Shown: positions 5,976 through 8,102 of the stretch, in pieces | Layout of the letters: every line of letters begins with the position of its first letter | How positions within the stretch are numbered: the stretch's first letter is position 1 | From: Sediminispirochaeta sp. | Lineage (GTDB): Bacteria > Spirochaetota > Spirochaetia > DSM-16054 > Sediminispirochaetaceae | Assembly: GCA_011046055.1 (NCBI GenBank) | Contig: DSBN01000179.1 | Location: 1-8,102 of the forward strand | Direction: 5' to 3' | DNA length: 8,102 nucleotides | Notes under the pieces: model-generated | Databases searched by the model: none | Told to the model about the DNA's origin: nothing | The model's input: only the letters and a program-made list of their open reading frames with translations | Made by a program: the position numbers and the translations under genes

Positions 5976-6752
5976 ATGCTGGACACCGAAAAGGGGCTAA
6001 ACACCGAAGAGGAACCGCAAAAAAACTACTCCTTCAAGCTGGACAGCTTTGAAGGCCCCTTGGATCTACTACTCTTTTTGATAAAAAAAAACGAGATCAA
6101 TATTTACGATATCCCTATCGCCGATATCACCGAGCAGTACCTCTCCTACTTGGAGTACGCCGAGGCAAAGGGCTTGGACGACTTGACCGAGTTCTACAAT
6201 CTGGCGGCCACTCTTCTTTACATAAAATCCCAGATGCTCCTACCGGTGGAGATCGATTTTGACGAAGAGTTGGAGGATCCGCGCAAAGAGCTGGTGGACA
6301 GACTGATAGAGTATCAGAAGTACAAAAAACTCACCGATCTGATGGCGGCCAAGGAGGAGGAGGCGGAATGGTTTATCGAAAGAAAAAAGATCCAGCCGAT
6401 ACTTCCTTTTCCCGAAGACGATGACACTTGGCAAAAAATCGACGTCTGGGACTTGTTGAAGACTTTTTCCCGAATGATCACCGGAATCGCCCCGGAGAAC
6501 GTAATCGATCTGCACGAGGAGATCACGGTCAATGAGAAAATAGCTTTGATCCACGAACTCCTGGAGAGCAAAAATGAGTTCCATTTCACCGACCTCATTA
6601 CCCGTCCCGACATACCGATGGATATTATCTGTGCTTTTCTGGCGATTTTAGATACGGTCAAGTCGAAACTCATAGGCATCTATCAAAACCGGCTTTTTGG
6701 TGATATAAAAATAAGAGCTTTGCAAGGGAAGGAGCATGAAACTGGAACGTGA
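5976..6752 (+). CDS. scpA: Segregation and condensation protein A
   Basis: ScpA is the kleisin subunit that bridges the SMC ATPase heads and binds an ScpB dimer in the bacterial condensin complex, compacting and separating sister chromosomes on the nucleoid. The 258 residues match the family length. The conserved N-terminal SMC-neck-binding region is clear: FEGPLDLLLFLIKKNEINIYDIPIADITEQYL (25-56), then YNLAATLLYIKSQMLLP (74-90). A charged middle region (92-150) is expected to wrap ScpB. The C-terminal winged helix ends with FLAILDTVKSKLIGIYQNRLFGDIKI (221-246), which fits the kleisin cap-binding domain. The ATG at 5976 lies 3 bases after the recA stop with only a weak ribosome binding site, suggesting coupling to recA translation. 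It overlaps scpB by 17 bp. The N-terminal ~17 residues before the domain are poorly conserved in appearance. Confidence 0.95.
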   Translation: MLDTEKGLNTEEEPQKNYSFKLDSFEGPLDLLLFLIKKNEINIYDIPIADITEQYLSYLEYAEAKGLDDLTEFYNLAATLLYIKSQMLLPVEIDFDEELEDPRKELVDRLIEYQKYKKLTDLMAAKEEEAEWFIERKKIQPILPFPEDDDTWQKIDVWDLLKTFSRMITGIAPENVIDLHEEITVNEKIALIHELLESKNEFHFTDLITRPDIPMDIICAFLAILDTVKSKLIGIYQNRLFGDIKIRALQGKEHETGT

Positions 6753-7290
6753 AGTTGCACTGATCGAGGCGATCCTATTTTTGGAAAGTGAACCCATAGA
6801 AATAGAGAATCTGTCCCGTTACGCCGGGCTGCCCCGGGATGTGGTAGAGCACGCATTGGAGCAGCTGCAGGTGGAGTACGCTAAAGAAGAGCACGGTATT
6901 CATCCGATCGAGATCAGTAATGGCGTGCAGTTTTCGCCGAAGGAAGAGCTCTGGGAATACCTCAAAGAGAGATACGGCAAAAAGAACGAAAACCGTCTGT
7001 CAAAGGCGGCCCTGGAGACCCTCTCAATAATCGCCTACTCCCAACCTATTACCCGCGGGGAGGTTGACAACATCCGCGGCGTCTCATCGAGCAATATGAT
7101 CAAGCAGTTGGCGGAAAGGGAGCTGGTGAAGGTGGTCGGTAAAAAAGACGTACCCGGCAAACCGGTGCAGTACGGCACCACCCGCGAGTTTCTGAAGCTC
7201 TTCCGGCTGAAGAGTATCGCCGATCTGCCGGATCTCAACGATCTGGACAAAGAACGTTTTGAGCTGGAGGCCGATGAGACGGGGAAATAG
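6736..7290 (+). CDS. scpB: Segregation and condensation protein B
   Basis: ScpB forms a dimer that binds the ScpA linker and completes the Smc-ScpAB condensin complex. The 184 residues are typical in length. Two winged-helix domains are visible: residues about 4-75 (LIEAILFLESEPIEIENLSRYAG begins it) and about 86-160. The second carries the family signature LSKAALETLSIIAYSQPITRGEVDNIRGVSS (88-118), GKPVQYGTTREFLKLF (141-156) and the usual DLP (163-165). A purine-rich AAGGGAAGGAG (6724-6734) lies directly upstream of the ATG. The gene starts within the last 17 bases of scpA and ends 17 bases into rluB, so the three are translationally linked. Confidence 0.95.
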   Translation: MKLEREVALIEAILFLESEPIEIENLSRYAGLPRDVVEHALEQLQVEYAKEEHGIHPIEISNGVQFSPKEELWEYLKERYGKKNENRLSKAALETLSIIAYSQPITRGEVDNIRGVSSSNMIKQLAERELVKVVGKKDVPGKPVQYGTTREFLKLFRLKSIADLPDLNDLDKERFELEADETGK

Positions 7291-8077
7291 TTCCTTTCCA
7301 GATGAGGGCTTACGGTTACAAGTCTATCTGGCCCGCTGTGGTGTCGCTTCTCGACGAAGAAGCGAGCAGTTCATCGCGGCGGGACGGGTTCAAGTAAACG
7401 ACCTCGTGGTCACCGAGGCCGGCAGTAGAGTCTTCCCAGGCGACACGGTGAAAATCGACGGAAGGCCCATTCGCTTGGAGACCGAGCTGCGCTATATAGC
7501 CCTCTACAAGCCTCCCTATTATCTTTGCAGCAATTTTGATCCACAGGGGCGAGATTTGGCGGTGGATCTACTGAAGGATCACTACTCGGAGCGGCTCTTT
7601 CACGTGGGAAGACTGGACTTTTTGTCTGAAGGGCTGATATTCTTCACCAACGACGGAGACTTCGCCGCCAAGGTGAGCCATCCCTCCTGGGAGATCGAAA
7701 AAGAGTACCGCCTAGAGACCAACTCAGCGGTAGACGAGGCCCTACTGAGGCAAGCCGTCCGGGGTGTAAAGATCGACGGCGTGGAATACCGAATCAAGTC
7801 GTTTCGGATAGTCAGCCGCCGAAAGATCGACATGACGCTAAACGAGGGGAAAAACCGCGAGATCCGACGCTTGATGAAGCATTTCGGAATAGGTATTCGC
7901 CGCCTGATTCGACTCCGTATCGGTCCCATAGAGCTGGGTTCGTTGGAACCGGGTGAGTTTCGAAAGCTCTCCCCAGCGGAGGTCGAATCCGTATTAAACT
8001 ACCAAAGCAATGAAAAACGACGGAGGAGGAGAGATGATAGTAGCCATCGACGGACCCGCCGGGGTGGGAAAGAGTAG
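7274..8077 (+). CDS. rluB: 23S rRNA pseudouridine synthase, RluB/RsuA family
   Basis: This enzyme of the RsuA/RluB/RluE/RluF family isomerises a specific uridine of ribosomal RNA to pseudouridine. RluB modifies 23S rRNA at the position equivalent to U2605 in E. coli. With the ATG at 7274 it has 267 residues. An S4 RNA-binding domain spans about 12-65 (LRLQVYLARCGVASRRRSEQF). The catalytic domain has GRLDFLSEGLIFFTNDG (112-128) with the catalytic aspartate D115, and EGKNREIRRLMKHFG (191-205). The scpB-rluB order is common in bacteria and supports RluB over RsuA, but the exact target uridine is inferred. GGAGG (7266-7270), 3 bases upstream, favours this ATG over an in-frame TTG at 7259. The last ~20 residues are an Arg-rich tail (EKRRRRRDDSSHRRTRRGGKE, 247-267), much of it encoded by the DNA that also carries the cmk ribosome binding site and start. 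Confidence 0.92.
   Translation: MRRGNSSFPDEGLRLQVYLARCGVASRRRSEQFIAAGRVQVNDLVVTEAGSRVFPGDTVKIDGRPIRLETELRYIALYKPPYYLCSNFDPQGRDLAVDLLKDHYSERLFHVGRLDFLSEGLIFFTNDGDFAAKVSHPSWEIEKEYRLETNSAVDEALLRQAVRGVKIDGVEYRIKSFRIVSRRKIDMTLNEGKNREIRRLMKHFGIGIRRLIRLRIGPIELGSLEPGEFRKLSPAEVESVLNYQSNEKRRRRRDDSSHRRTRRGGKE
8022..8030 (+). promoter_or_regulatory. Strong ribosome binding site for cmk inside rluB
   Basis: GGAGGAGGA ends 3 bases before the ATG at 8034. It is embedded in the rluB reading frame, where it contributes to a run of arginine codons. It fixes the cmk start and suggests cmk is translated from the same mRNA. Confidence 0.75.
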
Positions 8078-8102
8078 TATCGCCCGCCGAGTAGCTCTTT
8101 CC
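8034..8102 (+). CDS. cmk: Cytidylate kinase, N-terminal fragment (cut by window end)
   Basis: Only the first 23 codons are inside the window: MIVAIDGPAGVGKSSIARRVALS. The P-loop GPAGVGKSS (7-15) directly after a short hydrophobic strand (IVAIDG) is the classical start of bacterial (d)CMP kinase, which phosphorylates CMP and dCMP to the diphosphates for nucleic acid and lipid precursors. The frame is open to the window end. The start lies 44 bp inside rluB and is preceded by a strong ribosome binding site. The short fragment alone cannot exclude another P-loop kinase, but the rluB-cmk order is frequent and supports this call. Confidence 0.82.
   Translation, partial: MIVAIDGPAGVGKSSIARRVALS

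Noticed and set aside
7259..7273. The TTG at 7259 as the rluB start
   Set aside because: It adds only five residues, has no ribosome binding site, and the ATG at 7274 has GGAGG just upstream.

Overview
The window is a compact stretch of bacterial chromosome of moderate GC content with every gene on the plus strand. The gene content and protein style suggest a spirochaete of the Treponema/Spirochaeta kind: a dtd-recA-scpA-scpB-rluB-cmk run preceded by TPR-rich envelope proteins that I do not recognise from other phyla. This assignment is inferred from gene order and protein character, without any database search.

Layout. Positions 1-73 are an AT-rich leader with a promoter-like sequence immediately before rpe (74-730, ribulose-phosphate 3-epimerase). 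Positions 820-3963 hold three tightly packed genes: an exported TPR/coiled-coil protein, an exported protein of unknown family that overlaps it by 4 bp, and a single-pass membrane protein with a TPR region before the membrane segment and a beta-rich domain after it. They probably form a cell-envelope assembly or maintenance unit. dtd (D-aminoacyl-tRNA deacylase) follows after 28 bp and is probably co-transcribed.

The 385-bp gap at 4442-4826 is the only long non-coding stretch. It contains a 141-bp insertion that looks like a miniature transposable element. It has inverted-repeat ends, each of which is also half of a near-perfect hairpin, and it is flanked by a 9-bp direct repeat. It lies directly upstream of a candidate recA promoter.

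recA, scpA, scpB, rluB and the start of cmk (cut by the window end) form a dense run with gaps of 3 bp or overlaps of 17, 17 and 44 bp. They cover homologous recombination, chromosome condensation and segregation (the SMC partners ScpA and ScpB), 23S rRNA pseudouridylation and CMP/dCMP phosphorylation. Most of the window is ordinary housekeeping sequence. The parts worth a second look are the mobile-element-like insert, the unrecognised envelope trio, and a few small sequence oddities.
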